Positions 33,001-46,084 of a stretch of 64,000 nt of DNA are shown in pieces (positions within the stretch are counted from its first letter, which is position 1; each line of letters begins with the position of its first letter). This DNA comes from Globomyces pollinis-pini. Lineage: Eukaryota; Chytridiomycota; Chytridiomycetes; Rhizophydiales; Globomycetaceae. Below the pieces are notes generated by a model. It was not told where the DNA came from. It ran no database searches and was given only the letters and a program-made list of their open reading frames with translations. The stretch is taken from NCBI GenBank assembly GCA_025399215.1, contig MU621125.1, positions 28,743 to 92,742 of the forward strand. Direction: 5' to 3'. A program made the position numbers and the translations under genes.

Positions 33001-36000
33001 CAATCAAGATAACATCTCCACAAGACACAGCCTTTTCAATTGCATCCAAGTATCCTCTTTGTCCTAATCTAACAGTTTTTAATTTTTCTCCTTCTCGATT
33101 TTTAATCCATGTTACCCCTTGAAGTTGGGGATCGATAATCAACGGCCAACGTTTACAACTAACAACCATTGTGGCATTTTCTAGAGACACACGATCTGTT
33201 GGAAGGCCTTCGTTATTCCAACGAGCAATCTCAGCTGCATTTGTTATAATATCCAATGGGTCCAAATTCTCGGAAAGTGGAATGCGGAATGGATTATTCT
33301 CATCTTTGAGATACCTGAACCAATTGTCATTCATTTCCAAACGATATCTCTTTGTAAAACCACCAACATAAGAAACGAATGCTGCTGACACAAGTACATC
33401 ACCGGCAAGCGTCTTCTCCTGCTCTTTGAACTTACCAACAGCTTCACTCCAACGGACCTTTTCTGATGCGAGCCCATTGACCAATCTGTTTGCCAATTCG
33501 ATGGTTACTTGAGTACCTTGTGCTTCTTCCTCACAACGCAGTTTATCTGCTGTTGCCTTTTCAAACTTAGCTTTTAAATCAGCCAAATTGTTATCCAAAT
33601 CCGTAATTTTGGCTTGAATTTCTCGCAAACGTGCTTGAGAATTAGCTAATTCTAAATTGGCAGCTTCCAAAGATCTTCTTTTCGGTTCCACATCACAGTA
33701 AACGTGATAGAAAAGCACAATATTTACTACCCAAGAACATAACGAAGCAGCCGCAGATGATTTACTTCTGATAAAGTTCTCATTGAAGTTTGGATCAGCT
33801 AAATATGGTTTAATGGCATCTAAGTTAGTTTGGTCAATGTTTTCCTTGTCAAAGTGAATTAACTGGTCTAGGAAACCATCCACTTTAGCCATCATGTTTT
33901 TAGAGGCTTTCCAACTTCTGTCTTTTGCAATTTTCCCAGCAGGACTTAGCAATACCATCACAGCAGCAGCGACATTCTTAACTTCGTCGGATGGCGAACC
34001 GAACGACTTTAATTCGGTTAAATTGGACTTGTTCAGTGTATCCAATGCAGCAGCTGCGGCTGCAAGAGCGGGTTCAGCAGCTGCGAGATCTTTTTCACAC
34101 GCTGTTCGTTTTTCACCAACATCTTTGGTTACTTGATCGACTTTAATTTCTTCACCAGCTGCAATCGCCTTTTCTTTATTGACTCGCTCCGTGTCTACAG
34201 CTACCCTCTCAATAAGAAGGTTGGCTTCTTCATTCTTTTGCTTGAGCTCAATTTCTTGCGTGGCAAGCTTAGCCTTTAAGTCATCTACTTGTCCTGCTGT
34301 AGCTTGTAATTTAGTTAATCCATTTTCTAAACGATCCATGCTTTTCGTCAATTCTTGGGCTTTCTTTTCCAGCATATCTTGATAAATCGATATTAAAGCG
34401 AGGAAAGACTTCGGAGTAGTATAGTTATAACGTTTTTCATTTGAAAGATACTTCTTTGATACGGCGTTGACCCCGATATGAGCAAATGACATGAATTTGG
34501 TTACAGGAACTTTAAGTTTTTCTGGAACAAGATCAAAAGAAGATATAAATCTATTTGCAACAGATGTAAGAGCTTCTTCAGGCCATTCTTGGAACCAATC
34601 AATAACAGTGCAATTCACAATTGCGGGGAACTTTCTACATCTTGATCGAAGTGCGTTTCCGACAGGAGAGAAACATAACACAACTTTGAGATTCTTCCTG
34701 ACAATTCGAATGAATATATCCCAACAGACTTCTCTTGTATCCACTAAACCCAATGCTTTTGCTTCCCCTCGCATTGATGCGATGATATTATCAACTTCTT
34801 CATCGGGGAATAGTCCCGGAATATTACCTGAAGCAAGCAAATCATTGATCAATACCAAAAACTTTTCATCGGCAATTTGTGTATCAGTGAGTAAAAACAT
34901 GATTGATAGCTTCTTTTGTCCAGTTTTAATATATAAAGCGGCCAGGTCTACTTTTAAATCTGCAACAGAATATCCTTTTTTCAACGTAATTTGAAAAACT
35001 TCCATTCCTGAGATGAAGGCAGCCAAACGTGACAAAGATTGTTTTCCGTTACCACCCACTCCAACAAGTAAAGCATTACCTCTTGGGGATTCAAGAATAC
35101 GATTAATTCTGCAAATATGACTCATCGCATCTTCGAAGAGTACCAAACCCATTGCCGCGTTACTCTCTTCATATTGAAGTTGCGCTTCATCAAGAAGTTT
35201 TTTCAATGCAACCCAATCCTTAACTTGCCCATATCTAGGTTCTCCAAGTCCAGAAGAGAAGTGTGTAAAAATAATTGGATCGGCTTTTATCAAGCTCTGA
35301 TCCATGTCATCGAAATTCTTCTTGATGATCTCTTCTTGTACTTTCAATAGTTGTCCTCTATCAACATCATCCACAAGCTTGTCTCCATACGTTCTAGTAC
35401 TCTCATGCAAAAACAATCGAATGAGTTCAATAGAGTCCTTTATCTTTTCTTTACTGGAGAAGAGGATTCCTTGGAAAATGTTACTTAAATCTCGAAGATT
35501 AAAAACATAGTGAAATTTGATAGCAGTAGGAAGGAAAGTACTTGCAACTTTTTTGTGCAAGGAAATAGCTGCAGAAACTAATCTTTCACTAACTTTTTGA
35601 ATTGATGGTGGGAATTGCTTCAAGTGCCCATTCAACAGTTGAAGGTAAATATGCTGAAGAGATTCGATACCAGGGAAGTTGACAGTAAATGCTGCAAAGT
35701 GCCTTTGAAGTCGTGTATCGATTACAAAAGATCCAGCAGTTGGATTCATACATGCTACATATTGACAATTATGAATCTCTTTCAATGTCAATTTTTGTCG
35801 GTCGTACCAATGCCTATAGTCTAAGTGCTGTCTCAAAAGTGTATGAGGACTTGCAGTACCATATTTATCGACTTCTGGCATATTCAGATCATCAAGGAAA
35901 TAAATAATCTTTTTGTTTCCAGGAGGACCATAATTTTTACCTAAAATTAAAACACTTTTTTTTACCAGCTTTCTTTTCCAGCGGCTTTTCTAACACATTT

Positions 36001-39000
36001 TGTAGCGATGTTGAAGTGGTGTAGAAATTGAATGGTACATTAATACATAATCGATCATCTCCGTAAGAATTTAGTTTATCTTGCATTAAAACGGTTTTAC
36101 CAGCACCAGCGTTACCAATCAATAGGACAGGTTTGGCGTTGTCAGAGAGTAAATCAATGAAGTATCGTATTCTAGTCGTTTCTGGTGTATGAACCAATAC
36201 TGCTTGAAGCGGAACATCCGGATCGAACTCAAATACAGGTACTCTATCAGTCCATGGCAAAAATCTCTTTGTTTCACTATCTATGTAATAGTCAAACACT
36301 GTGCCATTTAATGGGAACTTGACAACTTTGAATTCATTATTCCACCACCTACTAAATTCAACACGATAATCAACCATTTGATCTTGGAATATGCATCCAC
36401 CAAATGCCCAAACAGCCGCAAAGACAAAGTAAATTTCAAACCACTCTTTGTCACATCCTTTTGGTGTGTTAACAGGTGTTAGGAGAGCTTCCAAAATAGA
36501 ACATAATGCCATGACCATAGAAAATTCCTCAACATTTGCCATTTTGAACTTTCCTGATCTAAGTGCGTCCAAGCATGGATTCACATAACGATCAAACAGC
36601 ACGGACAAACTGGTTTTTTCTGCTGCATCTTCTCGTTTCTCCAACCAAGATTGAACATAAGGATTCCAACCCAAATCACTGACATTGAGATACAAAATAC
36701 CTGCTCTTGAGACAGTAGCAGGAGTTGCATACTTTAAGTTGGCGATTTCGAATATCAATCTCATGTGAGGTTTAACGGGGATTCGCTCATTTGAGGCCAA
36801 TGTTAACATTTTGTTGTCATCCATGACTGTATTCAAACTTTCAATCCAATTAGGATCAATATCACCATCAAGAATCATCCATTTAGGATCTGATCCTTGA
36901 CCACTGGCCATTTCTCTTAAAATACAAGAGAATAGCCCATCTTTCCATTCACGAGTTGCTGGATTAATGCAACCATAAAGATCATCGGTGCTTACTGCCT
37001 TTGGGTTTAAATCCCAAGCAGTGCATTTTTTACCCATATTCTGGTATGTTTTACAAAGTATTTTCCAAATTTGACTTTTACCAGTTCCACTATTACCAAT
37101 GATAAATACGCAATGACGCACAGCCAGGAGCTCCTCTAATTGTACAACCTTCAAAACAAATACTTCTTCTGCTTGAAGACCACTTTCAACTGTTGCCTTT
37201 CGAATTTCAGACTCTAACCGTTCATCTCGCTTTCGCAACACCTCTACTTTTGGGAAAAGATCTCCAATCAGTCCATGAAATACTTGAAGATCGTCAACAA
37301 CGATTTTAGGCAAGTTGAAATCACGTAAAGCTCTCATTAGCACATGCTCTTCAGGTACGTTTGGATCTTGTCTTTTCAAACTACCAGCAACAACCAGCAC
37401 TGATTTAATAGCTCTTAGACCCCAATCATAATGATCTTGCTTGGATAAGAGCTCCCTGTTCAATTTGTACAATGTATTGAACTTTCTTGCCAATGAGCTG
37501 GCTTCGATGAATCCTTCAGCCATCAAGTTAATTTCACAGATTAATTCTAGGTTCGGTACACACATAGAACATGGTCGGAATAGTGCCTTAATATTCTCTG
37601 GTAATTCTGTTCTTCCAGCATAACCTAAAAAGAGTTATTACGATCAATTTTTACCAGGATTCATAGTGATCCACTCACCCACAGTTCTAATTAACCCTAT
37701 TTCTTCTCCTTGGAAGATAAATCTCTTTTTCTTTGCCCTCAATGCATCTTGAATGGACTTCACCTGTGTTGCAACCACAGATAAGACTTCGACAGCAATT
37801 CGATTAAATTCATCAAAGCAACCCCACGTTCCTGATTGAGCTAAACCTTTAAAAATGTTTCCGATAGATTTGTAATCCATCTGCTCTGAGCAATTGAATA
37901 CGTACACCATAATGGCAAGAGCTTTTCCTAAATCTTTCACAGTTTCGGTTTTCCCTGTTCCTGCTGGCCCTAACAGTTCAATAAAATACTTTAATACCTG
38001 CTGGTGCTCCCCCCATAATAAGATGCAATGATTGTGTAAGGGTAATATAGCATCGATCAGTCAATGCCGTAATCACCAATCGTGGTGTATTTCCTAGATA
38101 TTCGTAGTTATATCGAAACACTGCATCACAAATATTAATGAAACAGTCATTTTCAGAAACATCATCCCATCTTAGACGCAGTTGCGACTGCCATGTGAAA
38201 CATTGTGCATTCTCTGCTTTTTCCATTATAAGCTTAGTTACCATATCTCTTGCATGCACATCGAGTGTACAGAGCGACATGATCATTTGACGATCCCCTC
38301 TTTTCAAATTTCCTTGAATCAAACTGATAAGAGCTGTCAACTGATTGACTTGCTTTTTGTAGTAGTCTTTTAATGAGTTTTCATACCCTTCTTCAAGCCG
38401 TGAGAACGCACCATTAACTTCGGTAGTCCACCAAATTTGACTTCCAGCTAGAACAATTTGAGCAGGGAAATCAAAAATCCATTGCTCACGGGGCTTTTCT
38501 TCGTAAGATGCAACTGATTCACCTAATAAACTTCTTAATGTGTCTCTCATAGAGCTGATCAGTCTATTCAACCAATTCTCTACCGCCCCCGTACAATTAC
38601 AAGGTACTTTGAACTCCACATACTCGTCCTGTAATGAGTACATACCAATGGCATTCTTCGACAGCTCACCATTTTCATTCTTTGAAAACTCTAATCTTGC
38701 AATGTTGTCAAAAAGCTTTGGTAGATGTTCGGCAACGGCCAGTGGTTGATTACCTTTTGCCAAAATATCCAATAAATCTGAAGCAGAAACAAAATAAAAT
38801 CGAGGGAATGCCAATCTCTTGGTTTCCAAATATTCCGCCAACGACTTTTCACAAAGTGCCAATTGTCCTTGTAAATTTTCCAAATTATCAAAGAGGCCTT
38901 GTCTGGTACAGCATTTTACACAGTTAGGAATGTTTCTCGCTTCTAGCATCAAGGCTTTATAGCTTGCATCTATCCCATCAAACCGCTTAGAATCTTCTGG

Positions 39001-42000
39001 TAATTGAACTCGGATATCTTCTGATCCAATGAAAATATTTTCCAGATGTGACCAAGTTTGCTGAACTTCAAGCCAGAGACTGATAGTTGAATCAACAGAA
39101 GACAAAGCTATCTGCCATTTGGTAATTTGCTCTTCGAAGTGAGCCACGTACTTAGAAGTCATCATTGTTTGTAACATAACTTGGTTGTCTTCTAAAGTTT
39201 CAATCAGCTCTTCAGAACTTCGAAGTAAACAGGTATTGGTAGCTTCGTGGATTTCATAGGTAAACTCCATAGAACTCCATGTCTTGTCCAAATCATTCAA
39301 CACTTTTTCCATCGCAAGTTCTTTCGTGGCTCTATCGACAATGACTTTCACATCGTCCTCAAATTTATGAAGTTGCAAGCTGAGCAAGTCTTGGAATTTC
39401 ATGTCTGCAGTCAAAACAAATGTTACCCCGGTAGTCTTCATCAGCTGTTTCCAGTGTCGTTCCCGAATAGCATTACTTCTCAATTCACCAACGGCCCGTA
39501 AACTGGTCACCATGTCTTTTACAGTCTGGTCCAACCCAGTGTATACATCCCAACCTTTGATTTCTTTGTCCATCCTTCTTAATTCTTTTGAAAGTTCTCT
39601 ACAGCGGTTTTCCATTAAGTCGGTGTCAATTTCTGTCCATAAAGTTGTCTTCCATTGGCCAAACATGAAAATAACAAGACCCACGAGATCCCAAATGGTT
39701 TTAAGCATACTAATATCTCGGCGACAATCAACTAACTGTTTGTATGTTGGTACTGCCAATTCAAATAATTCACATGACTTCTTTAAAGCAGATGCCTCTG
39801 TCTCCATAGCCAGAACATCGAAATGGCCTGAATCGATTAATTCATATGCTGCCATTGGACCCACTTCAAATCTAAATGGAGCCTTTTTTCTGAATTCTTC
39901 TCGAAAGTTATGATTCTTCATTTCAAACTTGTTGCATTTTTGCTGAAGAACGTCAACTTCTTTTGCCTGCAGTGGTGCAACGTGATCTTTTATAGATACT
40001 GAAAGTTTTTTCACATCAGACCACTGTTCTGGTAAGTCGTTTAGCAGCTTATGAATGTTTTCATCAAACTCCACACCAAATTGCCGCAATAAATTGACAG
40101 TTTTCCTCAACGGCTCAAACATTGTATCGATACCGTTCTGTCGATGCTTTATTGCATGAAGTAGCCCCATAGCAGTAATAAGACCGTCATAATCACCATC
40201 TTCAATCTTTGCTGCCAATCCTTTCTTATTTTCTTTTGTGAAAGTGTTCAATTCATTTAACGTATTAATAGTATCATCATAGAGATATTTAGTCAGTGTG
40301 AAACTCCATTTTTTGACATTTACATTCAGTGCTTGCTTTAATGGCCTAACATCAACCCTGAACCATCCATTAAAAATTACTTCTGCATCAAGAGCCATGA
40401 CCGTCTTATGAATTCCTTCAAATTTTCTAATTTCAGTTTCAAATTTTTCCAATTGAATTGTTGAAATGACTTCGACCTCGGTACTTTCTTCTTTGTCATC
40501 TTCCTTTTTAGGGGCCGCTAAGAATTGTTTCATATACGTTTGTCTGTTTTCTGTCCAAAGGTAAGTATACTGATCAAACCCTTCCTTATATTGCAAACAG
40601 GTTTCAATGATTGAAGAAACTCTCCCTAGTATTCCCACTCTTAACGAATCAAGACTTTCATCATTTCGCATTTCTGCCAAGTAAGTCATATTTGCCAACT
40701 CGTCCGATTTCTTTTCTGCCATTTCCAAAACTTTGGCTTCTGGGGTTGCATCTCCAACATGTTCTTCTGGTGGAGGGGCAACCGCAATAACCTTATTTTT
40801 TATCACAGCTGGTGCTACTCGAGGCATCAAGGAAGCAGCATTATAAATATCTTCAATAATATCTTCCATTATCATTCTGAGCGAACCAGGTAGATCATCT
40901 TCCATTGAAGGAGTAAATACCAAATTGTCATGCTCCAGCTCCAACTTTGCTTCTAGAAGAGGTCCTAAATCACTAACTCTGTCTTTTTCCATATTCTGGT
41001 AGATAAAATCCAAGCTTGTCTTTATAACATTTCTAAATCCTTTTTGTACAATCTGGTCTACGAACTCACGATACTTAATCCATGCATCAGAGTCTTCTTC
41101 TGCGCCAACTAGAGTCCTGGTTTGGTTTACAAGACCCAATAGCGTCGCACCATCCCTCTTAATGGCTTCGGTGGAGATTGCTAACTTCGCATCTTTCTCT
41201 TCTAGATTCAAAAGTTTCTTTCCATCTTTTCGTTCAATCAAGGGATTGGCAGACCATTGCTTCAACATTTTGTGAATTTGATTCATGTTATTTTTCATCA
41301 CTTGAAGAACTGAGGACAGGTTACCTACAGTCGATGATATTTGCTCGATATATTCATCTATATTAGGGGATTTCCAATTTAATTGAGTAACCCCAACTTC
41401 AATTTGTGCATCGATTTCATCAACTTTCTTTTGAATCAGTGGTCTTTCAACATCCAATACTCCTTTGATGATCGAGTTGTACATATTAGATAGTGTATCA
41501 AGCGAGAAAATATACTTGCGAAAGGTTTCAGATTTTGAATAGATTTCCACTGCCTCTGTGGGAGGTGTGACGCTTAAGGCACCAAAATATTTTACTTCTC
41601 TCAACAAAGCAACAACTTTAGGATCAAAATTGACTTGAAGCAATCCATCATTTCTGACCAAAATTGGCTTTTGAAGGTTAGCTTCAGATTCATCTGAAAT
41701 TGATGCACTCCATTTGTTGAATACAGTTACTTCGTATGCTTCAAGCGCGGCATGAATCTCATTGTATTTGTTTTTCACAACGTTAGCCTCTTCTGAGACC
41801 ATTACGGAATGATTCAGCTATATTTTAGAATAAAATAATTACTGTTTTTAATTTTTCCATGGCTTTTCCAATTCTATTTTTCAATTCATGGATCCAAGCT
41901 ACAGCACCAGTCACAGGTGCCATGTTGTAGTGAATAGGACAATTCTCTTTGTTTCTCAAAAAGATTACACCAACATCATCTAAGTCTTGAGAATAAATTT

Positions 42001-43748
42001 TCAAAAGTTCAAAATATTTTTGTTCAAAATCTCTAATGATGTTGGATCTGTTGAGTAATCCACCAAATGATTCTAACAATCGGAAACATGAGTACAACCC
42101 AGAACAATCATCAAATGCTTGATTGAGGATGGTACTGATTCTTCTATCCAAATCGGTAATCAGCTCGTGAAATTTCGATAAATCATTGTTAAAATCTTTA
42201 AGCGAAATATCCAAGATATCGTATTTGATCACTGCAAAGTTTCTAAGTGCAGTGGTAAATTCCAAGAATATTTGAGCAATCTGAGAACTTAAGATTTTAC
42301 CCTGATACTATTAAACATACTAATATCAAACCTTTGTACCACCAATTTCAATTTTTTCTAATCTATTAAATTCCATTATTGTGTCGAAGAGATCCAAGAT
42401 TTGTTGGACTCTAACCAAGAATTTATCCAATCTAGCAAAAACTAGCTTTGAATCAAAATTCCATGGTCTGCTTGTGTGGGTTGTCTGAGCCTTGGAGTCA
42501 TAGTAAGTTGCTTTAAATGCATTACAGACCCTTAGAACAACTCGTAACCTTTCAGCAGCCTCTTCGGGTTCACCTGTAAATAATTCGTTTGGCTGAATGT
42601 GATTTCTAGCAGCTTCAATTATGTCATTGCAAATTTCTTGCATCACAACCGCAAGTCTAGTTGGGGTGTTGTAATGCTTTGAAGCTTTCCATATCATAAG
42701 GATGGTCTTCATAAGACCAGGGAAGATTTGAGAGAGTTCGATAAACTCATTTATTGAGGCAATTGCTTCAATTTTTGGACGTAATGTCTTGAGAAAAGTG
42801 CTAATATCACTCGCTTCCTCCAAAGCTGATTAATGTTAATCAATAAAGAATTACCGAACACCACCTCATCAAATATCATTTTGAATGCCGGATAATATGT
42901 ACTTTTACTAGATTTAAGCACATCAGAGATTTTTTGGATCTTTGGATCAGTCAACTGTTGGTGAATAGATTTCAGATTGGCTGCTTTAGCAGTCCAAAAG
43001 TCAATTTCAACCATTGGACCAGGATTAAGTCCTTCTTCCAAAGGTGCAGCTGAGTTACTTTTAATAACTTCTTGGATTTGATGGGTCCAATCGATGACAG
43101 CGGTTTCTAACGTATGCAAGATATTCTTATCAGAATCTGCACTAATTCTGGCTCCATGAGGTAAAGGCAGCATAGTTTTTCCCTTTTATTAAAATGGACA
43201 AATGTACCTTTGATTTACCAGAAATTACATATACTGCACCATTTAATTGATGAAAATGACGAAGAACATCACTTGCAACAACCTCAGGCCAGCTTTCCAA
43301 ATTTTTTTGATTCGTTAAAATAGGCAAATAAACTTCCTCAAGAATTGTCGAAAGAAATTCCAAAGGATTAGCCGACAAATCACCAAGAATGAGTTCTGTG
43401 TCCAACTTTTCAGTGATTTGAGCACCAATTCGCCGCTTCAAATAATAGATAGCTTTTCTTTTCAAGGATGCGGGAAACTTCACGGCCGGTACAATGTCTT
43501 CCTTCTGGTTCAAATAGAAGAGTAAGGTGTTGAAATCCTTGTCAAGAAACTGATAGATAATATCTCTAAACATTAAGCTAGATTCAGTTTTACACATTCT
43601 CGCTAATCGTAATCATTTTTTTAAATTTATCACTTTTGATTTTAAACGCAGCACACACTTTGTCTTCAAACCACATTACTCTGCCATCAGCAGGTGTGAC
43701 AACAGCTTCGTCATTATCCTTTCCTTTATCTTTTTTATCGTCAGCCAT
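30044..43748 (-). CDS. Outer-arm axonemal dynein heavy chain, beta type
   Basis: Ten exons: 43748-43594, 43565-43208, 43182-42855, 42825-42332, 42301-41843, 41817-37998, 37969-37655, 37624-35966, 35940-32012, 31981-30044; introns 25-30 nt; about 4,484 residues, normal for the family. After the tail and linker come six AAA modules with P-loops AAA1 GPAGTGKT (split by an intron), AAA2 [11 protein letters not shown]3 GNAGAGKT and AAA4 GVGGNGKQ; then the coiled-coil stalk with its microtubule-binding tip and the C-terminal domain. [20 protein letters not shown] and [12 protein letters not shown] match the DNAH9/11/17 and Chlamydomonas beta group better than other heavy chains. It powers flagellar beating. 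Two exons near 3.9 kb contrast with intron-rich neighbours. Confidence 0.95.
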
Positions 43749-44076
43749 ATTTGCGTCTATGGTTAGATTATGAAGTTGTTTTTACTCTTTTAATTTTTTG
43801 TAAAGTCGCGACATTGTTTTGACGCGTTACAAGCCATTAATCTCTATATTGTTCAGAGTAAATAATGACTCACACCATTCATCTCTAAGAGTAAACAAGG
43901 TAACATATTTCTATCTGCGCTGTGTTAATAAAGCATTTTGAACGTGGTTTGTAGATTAGATGACCAATTTAATAATATGCTAAGCTTAATACTATTCAAC
44001 TTGATTGCTAAAAACAAAAAATTCAAACTTCGATTTGGATTTAATTTGAACAAAAAAGTTTTTCTTCAACTTCAAA
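43749..44076. other. Divergent intergenic region, dynein/PARN
   Basis: About 330 bp of AT-rich sequence between two divergent starts. No exon, repeat or RNA gene seen. Presumed promoters of the dynein heavy chain and PARN. Confidence 0.4.
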
Positions 44077-46006
44077 ATGGAAGTAACTTCTGACAATTTC
44101 ACAGCATTATTACCAAAAATAATATCAGATATTCAAGCAGCTGATTTTGTTGCCATAGATTTGGAGTTTACTGGCTTGGGATCTGCAAAAGAAACTCAAA
44201 GTGACATGCTGGATGATATTCAAGAACGATACCGGAAATTGTCACAAATTGCTGGACATTATTTGCCTGTGCAAGTGGGTGTTTGTGTATTTAAATTTAT
44301 TGAAGCAAAACCTGGTTGGTGTTAAACAATTGTTAATACAAATTACTATAGGTTGTGCAGCCTTTTATGAAGCGCGACCATACAACTTTTATGTCATTCC
44401 TAAACTGGGTTCCAGTAGCTCAGCAAAAATGTTTGGATTGGACAAAACGTTTGGTATACAATTGGGATCTTTACACTTTTTATCCCAAAATAACTTTGAT
44501 ATGGCAAAATGGGCAACAAAAGGTATCTTGGATGGTCGTTTTAAACGGTTTAGGCATACCGTTTGTTAATCATGAAGATGAAGAAAGAATTCGTTTAAAG
44601 ATTGATAAAGTCGATATGGATGTTCCACCGCAAGAAGGAGATATGTTGTTTGAATTCATGACAAAATCAATGTAACAATCAAATATACCATGAACCTCTA
44701 GTATATTGGCTAAGGATTTTATACAAAATTCAACAGAGAAAATGTTCACCATTCCCACACCGTCCAGTTATCATAAAAAAATTGCGTCTCAGGCGATTAT
44801 ACGAGAGTTTAATGGTGCGCTAGGCATCAAATTGACTCGACAAAATATTGAAGTGAGAAAACTGTCGGATGAAGAGCGTGAAGAAGAAATGGCAAACAGA
44901 AGAGGGGAATTAATGAGGGTTGGAAGTAGATAATTAACCGTTAGGCGGAACTGGACGAATTAGTTGGTTTCAGAAAAGTACTTGACGCATTGAGTACTGC
45001 TGCTGTCCCAGTTGTTGGACATAACATGTATTTAGGTAATCCACCTTCATTTGACCATTTACCTAGATATTTGTTACACTTTCGAACACTTTTTTAGAAA
45101 GCTACCAGAAGATGCCAAAGAATTCAAAAATCAACTTCACTCTTTTTTACCAATGTAATTTATAACAATTCGTAATAATCAAAAGTGTCTTTGATACCAA
45201 ATACATAGCTGAAAGCAGCTCTAGCATTCAAGTAATCAATATGATGATATTAAACAATTCAGAAACACGTTAAAAGCACTGTTTTAGAAAAGCTTTACGA
45301 GACAGTATTGACAGATCAGTTCAAGTACCCCAACATCAGTAAAATAGATTGTTTACTTATTCCCAGCATTTGGAGTGGATTTTAAAGCATATGTGGAGAA
45401 TGATAGTTGCCATGAGGCAGCTTATGATGCATATTCTACAGGAGTCTGTTTTCTTCGAATGCTGTCTTTCAATGAAGGATTCAAAACCACAACTAAAATC
45501 GACTTTAAATCTGAAAAAAGTCTTCAATTTGAAAATAGATTGCACTTGAGTTATTGCTATATATCTTTTATGCACCTCGATGGGAATGATGGTACTATAT
45601 GACTTCATTAATTATCGTAGATGAGCCTGATTATTCAAGTGTTTATCGAATGTATAACTTTCCAATCAATTGGAAAACAGCAGATGTTCAAAATGTCCTT
45701 CTCAAGGACGTTGGCCAAACCCGAGTGAAATGGATTGATGATACATCATGTATAATCACTGTTCAAGATTCAAAGAAATTAGATAATGCGACACAATTAT
45801 GCTTGAAAACAACTAGAAAAAAAATGGATTTCAAATTGGAGAAGTATGAACCAAATCAGGATAAAGGAGAGGTGGATATAACTCCTCCTAAAGAACAAGT
45901 GGATGAAAAGTTGGTCGAAGAAGCTTTGCTTGAAGAGCCTGTTACAGTCAAACGCTCAACATCTGTGAAAGAAAACTCCAAAAAGAAGAAGAGTAAAACT
46001 GAATAG
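44077..46006 (+). CDS. PARN: Poly(A)-specific ribonuclease PARN
   Basis: Ten exons: 44077-44314, 44352-44522, 44554-44671, 44702-44918, 44945-45035, 45067-45154, 45186-45231, 45263-45338, 45367-45591, 45621-46006; introns 26-37 nt; 551 residues. DEDDh residues: Asp/Glu in FVAIDLEFTGLG, Asp in VVGHNMYLDICY, His/Asp in CHEAAYDAYSTG (H-x4-D). An R3H-like segment lies between the nuclease halves, and an RRM-like cap-binding domain (YRMYNFPINWKT, VKWIDDTSCIITV) follows. The tail is acidic then Lys-rich, probably nuclear. PARN shortens poly(A) tails and matures snoRNAs and telomerase RNA. An intron lies just before VFDTKY, one nucleotide away from the equivalent intron in TOE1. Confidence 0.94.
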
Positions 46007-46084
46007 AATGAAGTACATTAATTCTAAATATTGTGAAAATCTATTGAATTGTTAAAATCAAAACTAATAAATTGAATCAAAAAG

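Noticed and set aside
34491..34994. Plus-strand ORF of 167 codons inside the dynein gene, and other antisense ORFs there
   Set aside because: Antisense to a strongly conserved dynein AAA region; shadows of the real frame.
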